A DNA stretch of 64,000 nucleotides from a bacterium (GTDB lineage: Bacteria; Planctomycetota; Planctomycetia; Isosphaerales; Isosphaeraceae). Shown here one piece after another: positions 8,877 through 18,239 of this stretch. Position numbers and translations under genes: made by a program. Numbering within the stretch: the first letter of the stretch is position 1; every line of letters starts with the position of its first letter. The stretch is from assembly GCA_016125085.1 (NCBI GenBank), contig WGMM01000033.1, positions 62,001-126,000 on the forward strand. Reading direction: 5' to 3'. The notes beneath the pieces were generated by a model. That model searched no databases. It was given only the letters and a program-made list of their open reading frames with translations, and had not been told where the DNA came from.

Positions 8877-9416
8877 ATGAGTACGATTCGAAAGTCGACG
8901 ACGGCAGTGATGATCGCCGCTGCAGGGCTGTCGCAGCTCGGGGCAGTTCATGGCGGTGAGCCGCCGAAGGAGAATGCGGGTTCGAATTCGAGAATCGCCG
9001 TCGAAATTGCCCGGGATCGTGCGGAGAACATGCACGAAGTGTACGAAGCCACGCTGGAAATGCTGCATCATCGCTATTTTCATCGCGATCGATCGCTTTT
9101 GCCGGCCAGGGCGATGGAAGACATCTTCGCCGACATGAAACGGCGAACGAACGTGGACGCCCGCTGGATCTCGGTGAATACGAAGGCGATGAACATCGAC
9201 CACGAGCCGAAGTCCGACTTCGAAAAGCAGGCGGCGAAAGAGATCGCTGCGGGCAAGCCAGATTTCGAATCCGTGGATACTGAAGTCTATCGTCGCGCCA
9301 CGGCGATCCCGCTGAAGGCAGGCTGTGTGGGCTGCCATGCCGGAGCCTTCGCGGCATCGTCCAAAACTCCCCGGTTCGCTGGTCTCGTGATCAGCGTACC
9401 GCTCAATGGAGAATGA
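8877..9416 (+). CDS. Secreted DUF3365 (Tll0287-like) c-type haem protein, copy 1
   Basis: This 179-residue protein starts at the ATG at 8877, preceded by GGAGG with seven-base spacing; an ATG at 8862 lies before that site and is less likely. A signal peptide (STTAVMIAAAGLSQLGAVHG) is followed by a DUF3365-type domain. Typical pieces are MHEVYEATLEML, AMNIDHEPKSDFEKQAA and a C-terminal single haem motif CVGCH near residue 152. DUF3365 domains are PAS-like haem domains found in periplasmic sensors and small redox proteins. This copy is a stand-alone periplasmic or anchored haem protein. A paralogue follows 75 bases downstream and an Rrf2 regulator lies upstream. Confidence 0.78.
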   Translation: MSTIRKSTTAVMIAAAGLSQLGAVHGGEPPKENAGSNSRIAVEIARDRAENMHEVYEATLEMLHHRYFHRDRSLLPARAMEDIFADMKRRTNVDARWISVNTKAMNIDHEPKSDFEKQAAKEIAAGKPDFESVDTEVYRRATAIPLKAGCVGCHAGAFAASSKTPRFAGLVISVPLNGE

Positions 9417-9491
9417 TCCGGGTACGATTCACGATTCGAACCTGTTTCGGATTCGCGGAATTCTCCGAACTCAAAATACGGACTTTTCGAA

Positions 9492-10037
9492 ATGTCGAAA
9501 CGCATGTTCCAGGCTTTGGCTGTCATCATCTGCCTGACTTCCAGCCGATTCACATTCGGCGATGAGCCGGTTCGGAGATCCGTGACCGAAGCTGACTCCG
9601 AGGTGAAGTCATCGAAGCCGAAAAGGTCCTTGGAAGAGGCTCGCCGGGAAGCACAGGTGCTGCACACGGCGCTGCATTCGACGTTGCAGGTCGTTCATGC
9701 GCGGTATTACGAGGAAGACGAAGGTCTGCCGCTTCCCGCCGCAATGTTGAAAGATGTCTTCGCCGAAGTGGAAGAAGCCCATGGGATCAGGCTGAGATGG
9801 CTGGCCGTGGAAGGGCAGGCGATGAACACCGATCACAAAGCACGTGACGCCTTCGAAAAAGAGGCGGTCGATGCGCTCAAGTCCGGTCGACAGGATTTCG
9901 AGCGGTCCGGGAATGGCGTTTATCGCAGGGCAGGCTCCATCGTTCTCGGTAATCACTGCCTGAAATGCCATGTTCCCGATCGAACGAAAACTTCGGACAG
10001 AACCGCGGGACTGATCATCACGATTCCGCTTAATTGA
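9492..10037 (+). CDS. Secreted DUF3365 (Tll0287-like) c-type haem protein, copy 2
   Basis: The 181-residue protein is a paralogue of its upstream neighbour. It has a signal peptide (MFQALAVIICLTSSRFTFG), the pieces LRWLAVEGQAMNTDHKARDA and FEKEAVDALKSG, and a haem motif CLKCH near residue 156 followed by GLIITIPLN. The two copies share the block from the MN-DH motif to the C-terminus but differ freely elsewhere, so the duplication is not recent. The start is the ATG at 9492. The genes are co-directional with 75 bases between them, and the next gene converges from the other strand. An electron-transfer or redox-sensing role in the periplasm is inferred. Confidence 0.76.
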   Translation: MSKRMFQALAVIICLTSSRFTFGDEPVRRSVTEADSEVKSSKPKRSLEEARREAQVLHTALHSTLQVVHARYYEEDEGLPLPAAMLKDVFAEVEEAHGIRLRWLAVEGQAMNTDHKARDAFEKEAVDALKSGRQDFERSGNGVYRRAGSIVLGNHCLKCHVPDRTKTSDRTAGLIITIPLN

Positions 10038-10179
10038 AGCGAATCGAATGCAGATCGAAACGAAGGTCGGAAAGCGTTACCGACCGATGCTTGAATGGCT
10101 GGAAATTCTCAGGGTTCTTGTGGGTTGGTGAAATGATCATGGTTCATGAAGATATTTCGGAATGAGAGGACCATCGAGT

Positions 10180-13100
10180 TCAATTCCTGACACTCAGGAA
10201 GCGGGCAAGGGTTTCGGCCAGTAGTTTCTCGTTCACGGGCTTGGAAAGATAATCGTCGCATCCGGCTTTCAGGCATTTCTCCCGGTCTTCGCTCATGCTA
10301 TGTGCAGTCAGGGCGATGATTTTGCCTTGATATCCCCTGCTGCGGAGAGCCTTCGTCGCATCGTAACCATCCAGAACAGGCATCTGCATGTCCATCAAAA
10401 TCAAATCGAACGGTTTTTTGAGAGCAGCTTCCATGGCTTGCTGACCATTGACCGCGAATTCAGGACTCGCACCCAGCCGCTGGAGCATGAAAGTGAGGAT
10501 GCGACGGATATCCTCGTTGTCTTCGACCAGCAGAATATTGCCTTCGATTCCCCCGGCCGGGGTGTATTGCGAAGGGAGTTGCGAAGATGTCTTCTGGCTT
10601 CGAACGGGATGATTCGATTGCTCTTTCGAAACATCGTCAGGGGATCCGGAGGCAGGTAAAACAGGGAGTCTGACCGTGAATGCGCTACCGATTCCGAACT
10701 GGCTGCGCACTTCGATCGTGCCCTCCAGCAGTTGCACGATACGTTGCGTAATGGCCAGGCCAAGGCCAGTTCCGCCGTATTTTCTGGTGGTCGTGGTGTC
10801 GGCCTGGCGAAAAGGCTGGAAGATGAGTTTCAACTGATCCGGCGTCATGCCTATGCCATCGTCCTTGACTTCGATCGTCATTTCCTGCTTGCCGTCGCTT
10901 CGATTCGGCTGAATGCCGAGGCTGACTTCGACCGTATCGCCCGGATCGGAAAACTTCACTGCATTGCTTACGAGATTCAGAAGCACCTGGCGAACGCGAG
11001 TCGGGTCGGTGCGTATCGATTTCGGGATGGATTCGCTTGTTATGCAGCGAATGGAGACATTACGTTCTTCGGCTCTCACGTTCAAGAGGTTCGTAACCTC
11101 CTGAACCAGCTGCCAGGGAGAGCAATCGACCTGTTCGATATCGATCTTGCCAGCTTCGATTTTCGAAAGGTCGAGGATGTCGTTGAGTATCGCCAGAAGA
11201 TGATTACCGTTGCGGCGGATGGACTGAAGGGCCTGTAAGCCTTTGTCTGCCGGGAGGTCCGGATCCATCAGCATGTCGGCATAACCGAGAACGGCGGTCA
11301 GCGGCGAACGAACTTCGTGGCTCATGTTCGCCAGAAATTCGCTCTTGGCCCGGGTCGCGGATTCGGCTTCGTCCCGGGCACGCTCCAGGTCCGCTGTCCG
11401 ATGCCGCACAGTGATCTCCAGTTGATCTCGTTCGTTGCGCAGGGCTTCCTGAAGACGCCGTCGATCCGTGATATCGGAGACGATACTCAGGATCCGGGCA
11501 GGTTCTCCGGCCGGCGCGATCAATTGAAGGAAGATCTCGACAGGGACTTCATGGCCATCCTTGTGCCGATGCACGGATTCGAATCGGACGCTATGCTCAG
11601 GGCCGTCAAGAACGAGGGAGATCAACTTGCGGAACTTCGGCTCAGGGAACTCGGGTTCGATATCGTACGGATGCAATTTCAACAGTTCGCCTTCATCGTA
11701 ACCGACAAGTTCACAGGCACCCTGATTGACATAAAAAAATTGCAGCGTATCCGGATAGAACATGAAAACGCAATCTTCCGTCGCATCCAGCGTGGTTTTG
11801 AATTGGCGCAGGGCTGACTCGTTCAGCTTTCGCTGATGAATGTCGTAGCAATACCCGAGGTAACCGTCGAATTCGCCAGCCAGGCTTCTGATCGGAACGC
11901 CGAAATCGGTAATCCAGCGATACTCGCCGGTGTGATGACGAAGCCGGTATTCCATTTCGAACGGTTCGCGACGCCGTAAGCTGTCCCTGTAAACAGCGAA
12001 ACAACGCTCCAGGTCTTCGGGATGCACGCCATCTGCCCATCCGTCACCGATCTCCTGTTCGATCGATCGGCCGGTAAAATTCAGCCAGGTTCGATTGAAC
12101 CAGTTGCATTTGCCGTCTGTGCCTGCGCGCCAGACCAGTGCCGGAGCGTGATCCAGAAGGCTGAGATAAAAGTCACGAGCCTGCTCGATGGCATCAGCCT
12201 GGCGTTTCCGTTCGGTGATATCGCGCCAGCCGACGAGCACGACTTGATGCCCTTCCAGCACGTTGACCGCACAATTGACCATCACGGTGAATATTTCGCC
12301 GTCGGAACGGCGGTGCAGCCATTCGAAAGAGTGGCGGCCCTGATCGATGATCTTCTTCATCGTCAATTCCGCGGCAAGCGGGGATTCCAGGCCGTCAGAC
12401 TGAAAGGGAGGCGAAAAATCGACCACGGTTCTGCCGAGGATCTCCGAACGGTCGCATTTCAATGTCTGTTCCGTGGCCGGATTGCAATCCAGAATTCGTG
12501 CGTCGTGAACGTCAATGACGAGATAGGGGTCCGGCGATTCGTTGAACAGAACGCGGAATCTTGTCTCGCTTTCGGCTGTTTTTTGCTGGGCCTCGATACG
12601 AATGCGCTGCTCGCGATGATAGTCCAGCAAAAGCGCGGATGTGTTCGTCAGAAATGCGACAAGTTGCAGCGCCTCTTCATCGGGTCTGCGAGGCTCCTTC
12701 CAGTAGAGCGATAACGCTGCGTTGACCTCGCCGTTCGAACTGTGAACGGGCATGCTCCAGCATCCCCGGAAATCGCATTCGTTCGCCGCGTCAAGCCAGG
12801 GATTCCAGGCGGGATCGGTGGTGACGTCCGGCACGATGACGGGCATGCCGGATAATGCCGCCAGACCTGCGTCGACGGGATTTTGAGCGGCGGACCATTC
12901 TTCCGTCGCCCTCGCGAATTCGTCCGGTATGCTGGCGATCAGGCACGTTGGTGCGCGATTCGGATCGACGGCGAAGAATGCGCCTCGAACGCCTGAACCG
13001 AAGACTTTCGGGATGGAGTCCGTGATCGGACGCAGGATTTCCGCGAGAGATGCCCCGCTTACGGCACATCGAAAAGCCTGCAACTGGGCGTGATTCGCCG

Positions 13101-13875
13101 CCTGTCGTGATGCGATCAGGGCGCGGCTGGCATTATAGGCCTGTACCAGCCCCCGAATTTCGTGACCGAGGTCTTCGTCCTCCTCGAGGCTCCTTTCGCC
13201 ACTCGTATCGTAGACCTGTCGAGCAAGCCGGTCCAGAGGTTGCGTGATTCGGGATCGGACCGCATGCAGGACGATGGCAAGGAAGGTCGCCAGAAGCCCG
13301 ACGATCGCGAGCGTCAATGTCAATGTAAGACGTGACGCCATTCTCGCCTGGTCGCCGGGCCGCAGGCTGATGATCAGAGCGCCTCGACGCGGCTTCAGAT
13401 TCGTGGATTCCAGGTATGTCATTTCGACAGGAACATAGCGTTGCAGATATCCCTGACCTGTCGTCCACTGCTCGTTCAGGCGGCTCATATCCCTGCAGCA
13501 CCGCTGCGCGGTCGTGTCGAGAACGGCTTCCGGCAGATCGATCAGCCTGCTTCCGAGCAGTTCGTGCTTTGAACTGGCCAGGACCCGCTGATCATCGAAG
13601 TCGATGAGATAGATATTGTCCACCTGTGGATCGGCAGCGAGATATGTGACCATCCTCTGGACCGACGAAAGCCGATCGAGATGCTCGACGATTCCGACAG
13701 ACGCATCGGCGACGTTGTCCATCTTGCGATTCCACTCGGCTTTGACGAGCAGAGAGTACTCGCGATACGCTACCATGGCGACAAGTACGACGATCAGCAC
13801 GAAGCCGGTAATGACCGGGACAAGGAGCCTCCTGGCAAGAGTGGGTTGCTCAGTCCTGTCGATGAGTTCGGTCAT
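10180..13875 (-). CDS. Hybrid sensor histidine kinase with GAF, three PAS and a receiver domain
   Basis: This 1231-residue membrane sensor has TM1 at about 17-37, a periplasmic domain to about 183, TM2 at about 184-206 and a HAMP-like linker. A GAF domain follows (about 270-420), then three PAS/PAC units (about 440-550, 565-690 and 690-815). The HisKA phosphoacceptor is in FLANMSHEVRSPL, the HATPase has DDGIGM and GTGLGL, and a C-terminal receiver domain has ILLVEDNED and the Asp in LMDMQMPVLDG. It should autophosphorylate in response to a periplasmic or cytoplasmic cue and pass phosphate to its own receiver; no output DNA-binding partner is next to it. Its start codon overlaps the stop of the solute-binding protein gene by four bases (ATGA), implying co-translation. 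Confidence 0.9.
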   Translation of the reverse strand: MTELIDRTEQPTLARRLLVPVITGFVLIVVLVAMVAYREYSLLVKAEWNRKMDNVADASVGIVEHLDRLSSVQRMVTYLAADPQVDNIYLIDFDDQRVLASSKHELLGSRLIDLPEAVLDTTAQRCCRDMSRLNEQWTTGQGYLQRYVPVEMTYLESTNLKPRRGALIISLRPGDQARMASRLTLTLTLAIVGLLATFLAIVLHAVRSRITQPLDRLARQVYDTSGERSLEEDEDLGHEIRGLVQAYNASRALIASRQAANHAQLQAFRCAVSGASLAEILRPITDSIPKVFGSGVRGAFFAVDPNRAPTCLIASIPDEFARATEEWSAAQNPVDAGLAALSGMPVIVPDVTTDPAWNPWLDAANECDFRGCWSMPVHSSNGEVNAALSLYWKEPRRPDEEALQLVAFLTNTSALLLDYHREQRIRIEAQQKTAESETRFRVLFNESPDPYLVIDVHDARILDCNPATEQTLKCDRSEILGRTVVDFSPPFQSDGLESPLAAELTMKKIIDQGRHSFEWLHRRSDGEIFTVMVNCAVNVLEGHQVVLVGWRDITERKRQADAIEQARDFYLSLLDHAPALVWRAGTDGKCNWFNRTWLNFTGRSIEQEIGDGWADGVHPEDLERCFAVYRDSLRRREPFEMEYRLRHHTGEYRWITDFGVPIRSLAGEFDGYLGYCYDIHQRKLNESALRQFKTTLDATEDCVFMFYPDTLQFFYVNQGACELVGYDEGELLKLHPYDIEPEFPEPKFRKLISLVLDGPEHSVRFESVHRHKDGHEVPVEIFLQLIAPAGEPARILSIVSDITDRRRLQEALRNERDQLEITVRHRTADLERARDEAESATRAKSEFLANMSHEVRSPLTAVLGYADMLMDPDLPADKGLQALQSIRRNGNHLLAILNDILDLSKIEAGKIDIEQVDCSPWQLVQEVTNLLNVRAEERNVSIRCITSESIPKSIRTDPTRVRQVLLNLVSNAVKFSDPGDTVEVSLGIQPNRSDGKQEMTIEVKDDGIGMTPDQLKLIFQPFRQADTTTTRKYGGTGLGLAITQRIVQLLEGTIEVRSQFGIGSAFTVRLPVLPASGSPDDVSKEQSNHPVRSQKTSSQLPSQYTPAGGIEGNILLVEDNEDIRRILTFMLQRLGASPEFAVNGQQAMEAALKKPFDLILMDMQMPVLDGYDATKALRSRGYQGKIIALTAHSMSEDREKCLKAGCDDYLSKPVNEKLLAETLARFLSVRN

Positions 13876-14948
13876 GGTGCGAATTGCGAAGGAAGGGTGC
13901 CGTCAGGAATGATGCCCAGGGCTTGAAGATATTTCGCCGACCTCAGGACCGAGCTGCTGACAGGCCCGTCCTTTTTAAGGAACTCCGCCTGTCGGTCTGG
14001 AGGAGTCAGTTCGATCCAGTCGCTGAGTACCTTTTCGAATTCATGAACGGACAATCGTTCCCGTTTTGCCATTCTCCGAATCGCATCTTCCCGCTGATTC
14101 TGCAAATATCCCCAGGCGCGGTCCAGCGCCCGGTCGAATGCGCCCAGTTCTTCGGCGCGTTCGCGGGCAATCTTGCCGTCGACGACGAAGATGTCGATCA
14201 CTTCTCCCGGTATCTGACGCGAATCGAAAAGTACATGGTATTTGCCGGTTCGCAGCAGTTCGACCGAACGCGGCGGGTATGTCACAGCCGCCGCGATTTT
14301 GCCCTCTTCCAGCATTTCCACCATTGCCAGATGATGGGCCGGTGCCGGTTTCACATTCTGAATGTCCATTCCGGCGAGCTCAAGGGCCCGGCCGAGCAGG
14401 AACACCCCCACCGATTCGACTTCCAGCCCGACATTTTTCTCCTTGAGTTCCGCGATGGTACGGATCTCCTTCGGTGCGATGATCATATCCGCGCCATTGC
14501 TGGAATCGAATACCCGCCGAACGATCGCTGGTTTGCCACCAGGCCGTGCGTTGATCATGACGAATTCGATCGTCGTCGTCCCGATCGCGTCGACTTTGCC
14601 AGTCTCGAGGGCCCGTCGCGTGTCGGAGAGCGAATCGAATTCGACGATGTCGACCGAAACTCCTTCCTCTTCGAAATAACCCAGAGACTGGGCAAGCGAG
14701 ATGATCTCATATCCTGGCCAGACGTTGATACCGATCCGCAATGGCGGATTCGACTTCGAACCACAGCCTTGCATCGAAATCGACGAGGTCAACAGAATCG
14801 ATATGACCAGGGAGTTCGGAGAGAATCTTCGGCTGAATAAGGAAAAATCGATTCCGCAAGTCGCCAGAATCCGAATGATCATGCCGAGGCGAAAACCGGA
14901 TCGGTCTTGATTCACGTCGTTCCGGTTTTCGTAAGGATTCATTGGCAT
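13872..14948 (-). CDS. ABC-type solute-binding lipoprotein (NMT1/SsuA-like), no transporter
   Basis: The 358-residue protein has a hydrophobic segment ending in SMQGC, a plausible lipobox. The type-2 periplasmic binding fold follows: PPLRIGINVWPGYE, ALETGKVDAIGTT, VGLEVESVG and AAVTYPPR. This is the NMT1/SsuA/TauA-like family that binds thiamine precursors, sulfonates, nitrate and similar small ligands. No permease or ATPase gene is adjacent. Its stop overlaps the start of a hybrid histidine kinase by four bases, so it probably serves as the kinase's ligand-binding partner rather than in uptake. The start is uncertain: ATGs at 14948, 14942 and 14882 are all in frame and none has a clear ribosome-binding site. 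Confidence 0.78.
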   Translation of the reverse strand: MPMNPYENRNDVNQDRSGFRLGMIIRILATCGIDFSLFSRRFSPNSLVISILLTSSISMQGCGSKSNPPLRIGINVWPGYEIISLAQSLGYFEEEGVSVDIVEFDSLSDTRRALETGKVDAIGTTTIEFVMINARPGGKPAIVRRVFDSSNGADMIIAPKEIRTIAELKEKNVGLEVESVGVFLLGRALELAGMDIQNVKPAPAHHLAMVEMLEEGKIAAAVTYPPRSVELLRTGKYHVLFDSRQIPGEVIDIFVVDGKIARERAEELGAFDRALDRAWGYLQNQREDAIRRMAKRERLSVHEFEKVLSDWIELTPPDRQAEFLKKDGPVSSSVLRSAKYLQALGIIPDGTLPSQFAP

Positions 14949-15490
14949 CGACTCTCGATAGTCGTTTCGAAGATGACGGAGCGAACTTCACGAAAGCACT
15001 TGGCGATCGATCGGGAAGCTGGGAAATATTCTCGACACGGGATGTGGCCAGGCAAATTCTCTTCTCCTGGGGAGTCGGTAGACCGGATCGCTCGGCGGAG
15101 TCGAACCTCGATTGAGAATTCCAGGCGAATCGAAACACCCGATACCGCGAAATCAAAATTCGTGGATACCGGTGTCATCAATTCCGTGTCACCTCGATGC
15201 GATTCGTGATCGGACAGAGATCGAGAATCGTCCGGAACGACCGATCAACTCAAAGGTTCCGTACTTGTGCGTATCATATCCTGACGGGGTGATGCCGAAA
15301 AGGGGCTGCAGCGATCTCCAGAGGCGGTCGTGACCGCGCTACGGCGATTCCGGCATGCGATCTTCACTACCGGTGGAGCCGCCAGGCTGGGCCGGAAAGG
15401 CGTTTCGAACGATTCGATATTACGGCTACTGACGATCGAATGTGCTCGCCCTGCGAGTTGCGGCCGGGGCTCTGTTCCAGAATCGTCGTA
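14949..15490. other. Intergenic stretch, nothing recognised
   Basis: This 542-base stretch lies between the start of the solute-binding protein gene and the end of the DUF4184 gene, both on the minus strand. Short open frames exist on both strands, but their translations are basic, low in hydrophobic order and without ribosome-binding sites. The binding-protein promoter should lie here. No repeat or stable hairpin was noticed. Confidence 0.5.
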
Positions 15491-16270
15491 TCAGAATATC
15501 TCGATTTTCCGGAATTTCCATCGGTAAGCGAGACAATAGGCGAGTATTGCGGCCATCAGCCCGAATCCGGCTTTCGTGACAGCATCATGGAGCCGGGCCG
15601 CTACTGGACGATCGAATCGAACCCACCCGTACCCTCCGCAAGCGGCCGCGATGAGCACGAACATGGCAAGGATCAAGACGCGTGTTCGACCTTCGAACGG
15701 CTCAGGACGATTCTCCCTGACTGGCTCGGGCAGCTTCCGATACCGGTCGTAGAAAATCACGGCCAGCAGCGGCAGGCCCAGGGCGGAACACCCATATTGC
15801 AACAATTCGTAACGCTTCACATGACGTCCGCCGACCGTAAGATCGATTGCATTGAGCGAAGCGACATGGCGTGTTCCCCAGCGGTCTTCGTGCGTGAAGG
15901 AGTCCCAGAATCCATGAGTCGCCGAACCCACGACGATCGCGATCGATGCGAGAACGAGCGAATCGCCCGTCAGAGGTGCCGGATTCTCGAAATGCGGTTC
16001 CATCCGCTGTCGTGCGACCGGAGGCAAGAGTGCCAGAAGCGGAATGGCCATCAGGGATCGAAAGATGAAGAAAGCGGCCAGGCCCAGCGGAAGGCAGGCC
16101 GTGAAGAGGCCGGGGATCGAATGCGTCGACTGATAACTCGGCCCGAAGCGGGTGAACAGCGGCAAATCCGGGATCATACTGCCGATCGCCAGTGCGGCGA
16201 ACGGCAATCGCAATCTCTTGATAGTCGCAAACGGCAGAATCGCGAGCACGTGCGTGGGCGTGAATGGCAT
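15491..16270 (-). CDS. DUF4184-family integral membrane protein
   Basis: The 259-residue protein begins MPFTPTHVLAILPF with GSMIPDLPLF shortly after, the N-terminal signature of DUF4184 membrane proteins. Several hydrophobic helices follow, including GLAAFFIFRSL, AIPLLALLPPV, LVLASIAIVVGSATHGFWDSF, VLILAMFVLIAAACGG and GLMAAILAYCLAYRW. His and Asp residues near membrane ends (THV, PDLP, THGFWDS) recall the metal-dependent hydrolase-like membrane family, but no activity is established. It lies 31 bases downstream of a small membrane protein gene on the same strand and probably shares its transcript. Confidence 0.75.
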   Translation of the reverse strand: MPFTPTHVLAILPFATIKRLRLPFAALAIGSMIPDLPLFTRFGPSYQSTHSIPGLFTACLPLGLAAFFIFRSLMAIPLLALLPPVARQRMEPHFENPAPLTGDSLVLASIAIVVGSATHGFWDSFTHEDRWGTRHVASLNAIDLTVGGRHVKRYELLQYGCSALGLPLLAVIFYDRYRKLPEPVRENRPEPFEGRTRVLILAMFVLIAAACGGYGWVRFDRPVAARLHDAVTKAGFGLMAAILAYCLAYRWKFRKIEIF

Positions 16271-16301
16271 CGGGATTCGTCCTCAAGTGATTTTTCGAAA
16301 T

Positions 16302-16637
16302 TCAAAGCTGCGTCATCTTCGAAATCAGATACACTCCGAGTCCGATCAGGGCACCGTCCGCGAGGGCGCAGGCCAGCATCAGGAGGCCAAGCCGTGACAG
16401 GCCCAGCACCCAGCCACGCCGGGTCGATTCGTAGGCCATCGTGCCCAGCATTTCGAACATCCGGAGCAGGCACACGACCGTGATCGTCGCCACGGCTACT
16501 CCGAAGCCCATCACGATCAGCATGACCCTGGTCGATTCCGAAGTCACCCAGAGCGAAAAAACGATCGCGAACATCGCGACGGCCAGCATCATCTGCCAGA
16601 TGTTCATATGTCGCACGGGCTTCGCCTCGGACCCCAT
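16302..16637 (-). CDS. Small membrane protein, three helices, unknown function
   Basis: This 111-residue protein has three clear hydrophobic segments: MMLAVAMFAIVFSLWV, MLIVMGFGVAVATITVVCLL and GLLMLACALADGALIGLGV. No family was recognised. The start was put at the ATG at 16637; a GTG two codons upstream (16643) and an ATG at 16607, which opens directly at the first helix as MNIWQMM, are alternatives. It lies 31 bases upstream of the DUF4184 gene in the same direction and is divergent from the transglutaminase gene. Confidence 0.6.
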   Translation of the reverse strand: MGSEAKPVRHMNIWQMMLAVAMFAIVFSLWVTSESTRVMLIVMGFGVAVATITVVCLLRMFEMLGTMAYESTRRGWVLGLSRLGLLMLACALADGALIGLGVYLISKMTQL

Positions 16638-16756
16638 TCGCACCGGATTTCGGCCGCACCCTCTTGAGCCGGATACGGTTACACGAAATGATAGTCGATA
16701 AGGCGATACGAAGCACGCGAACGAAGCCTGGCCCTTACGGAGATTCGCAATCGATC

Positions 16757-18055
16757 ATGCTGAATTCTAAGGACTTGCGGCGATCTTGCCTTGTGCTTGT
16801 GTGGCTTTCTTGCTGTATTGCGGCGTTCGGCCAGTCGCGCATCGCCAGGCAACAGGCCGAACCGCTTTTGCGAAATCTACCGGCAGGCCTTGTGGTCGTG
16901 ACTTCAACCGAGATTCCGGCAGAGAACCGCGATTCGATCGGCCGGAAACTGGGCGGAAAGATCGAAAGGCTTTCGAATTCGACGATCCGCGTGCACGGCA
17001 GGCCGATTCAGGTGAATGTGATCGTGGCGGCTGACGATGATTCTGCCGATGCGCTCTGGACGGCTCTCAATCGGATCAAACGGCCGCCGTTTCTGGTGAG
17101 GCGCGGCCGGGAGATCATCGAATATGTCGCGGATGACGACGCACTGGCTCGCAAGACGACCTGGGAATCAGGTATCGAGCCGAAGCCGAAGTCCGTGCGC
17201 TATCGCGTAACGGCGGAGCTGGCGACAGTCGACAAGCCCGACGATACGGCCGCCAATCCGCTTTTTCAGGCTTTCATCGACCAGAGCCTGCGACCCTCGC
17301 CCGAAACGGCCTCCAGAATCGCCGAACTGGCTTCGAAATTCACCTTCGGCAAGTCTCTGGCATTGCGAGACCCGACCGTGAGCGGCGACACGAAAGTGAG
17401 ATTCGGACCCGCCCCGATCGGCAGCCGAAAGGCCGGCGAAAAGATTTTTTATGACTTCGACGATCTGCCGCTGCGACATCGGATTCCCTATGTGAAGGCC
17501 ATCATCGAAACGACCGTCGATGGCGACGACGTTTCGACCCCTTCGAGCAGGCCAAAACCGGTTTCCGAAACAACCGGCATCAGCCTGACAGCCGCCACGC
17601 CACGCTGGCCAGCCGACGACTCGAAAATCCGTGAGCTGGCTGAATCGATTACGGCTGGAAACACGGACGACGCTGCCAAAATCGGGTCGATTCTTGCATG
17701 GCTGACCCCAGGGAAGAACATTCGATACGAAGGCCAGACCGGCTCACGCTGGGGTACTGCAAAAGCTCTCCAGCAGAAATTCGGCCATTGCTGGGACTTT
17801 TCGGACCTGTTCGTGACTCTGGCACGTGCTTCAGGTGTTCCCGCTCGGCAAGTTGGCGGATGGCTATTCGGCACGAGCGGGCATGTTTGGGCCGAGTGGC
17901 ATGACGCCCGACGTGGCTGGATTCCGGTCGATCCGACGGGTGGCGGAATTCTTCCGTGCGGGATTTATCACATTGCGTATTTCACGTCGGAAGATGGCGA
18001 AATGCCTGTCCTTTACCTTTCGATTCCGAAGATCGAAATCGTCGAAACACGCTGA
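16757..18055 (+). CDS. Secreted transglutaminase-like protease-fold protein
   Basis: The 432-residue protein begins MLNSKDLRRSC followed by LVLVWLSCCIAAFGQS, a signal peptide that decides the start at 16757. The C-terminal transglutaminase-core domain (about residues 300-410) shows the Cys-His-Asp triad in FGHCWDFSDLF, GTSGHVWAEW and WIPVDPTGGG. ARASGVPARQVGGW between them is also typical of this superfamily. The preceding 280 residues have no recognised domain and carry a charged, moderately hydrophobic pattern. Bacterial members act as cysteine peptidases or amide-bond remodelling enzymes outside the cytoplasm. The gene is single. Confidence 0.8.
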   Translation: MLNSKDLRRSCLVLVWLSCCIAAFGQSRIARQQAEPLLRNLPAGLVVVTSTEIPAENRDSIGRKLGGKIERLSNSTIRVHGRPIQVNVIVAADDDSADALWTALNRIKRPPFLVRRGREIIEYVADDDALARKTTWESGIEPKPKSVRYRVTAELATVDKPDDTAANPLFQAFIDQSLRPSPETASRIAELASKFTFGKSLALRDPTVSGDTKVRFGPAPIGSRKAGEKIFYDFDDLPLRHRIPYVKAIIETTVDGDDVSTPSSRPKPVSETTGISLTAATPRWPADDSKIRELAESITAGNTDDAAKIGSILAWLTPGKNIRYEGQTGSRWGTAKALQQKFGHCWDFSDLFVTLARASGVPARQVGGWLFGTSGHVWAEWHDARRGWIPVDPTGGGILPCGIYHIAYFTSEDGEMPVLYLSIPKIEIVETR

Positions 18056-18239
18056 AGTTTCCGGGAATTCCAAGAGTTCGTTCACATGCGGGCCGATGGC
18101 CGGTTGACGCCCGGCGGCGAGTCCACGAAGATGAATGCCCGCCCGGTCACCTTCGGGCGGCAATACGGCAGAACAGTTCGGCAGTCCTCCCCGGCGTGCC
18201 GGCCATCGCATCAAGATCCACCAAAATACCGAAAATCTC

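Noticed and set aside
15440..16483. A 347-codon plus-strand frame over the DUF4184 gene
   Set aside because: The minus-strand product has an ordered membrane-protein pattern; the plus-strand one does not.
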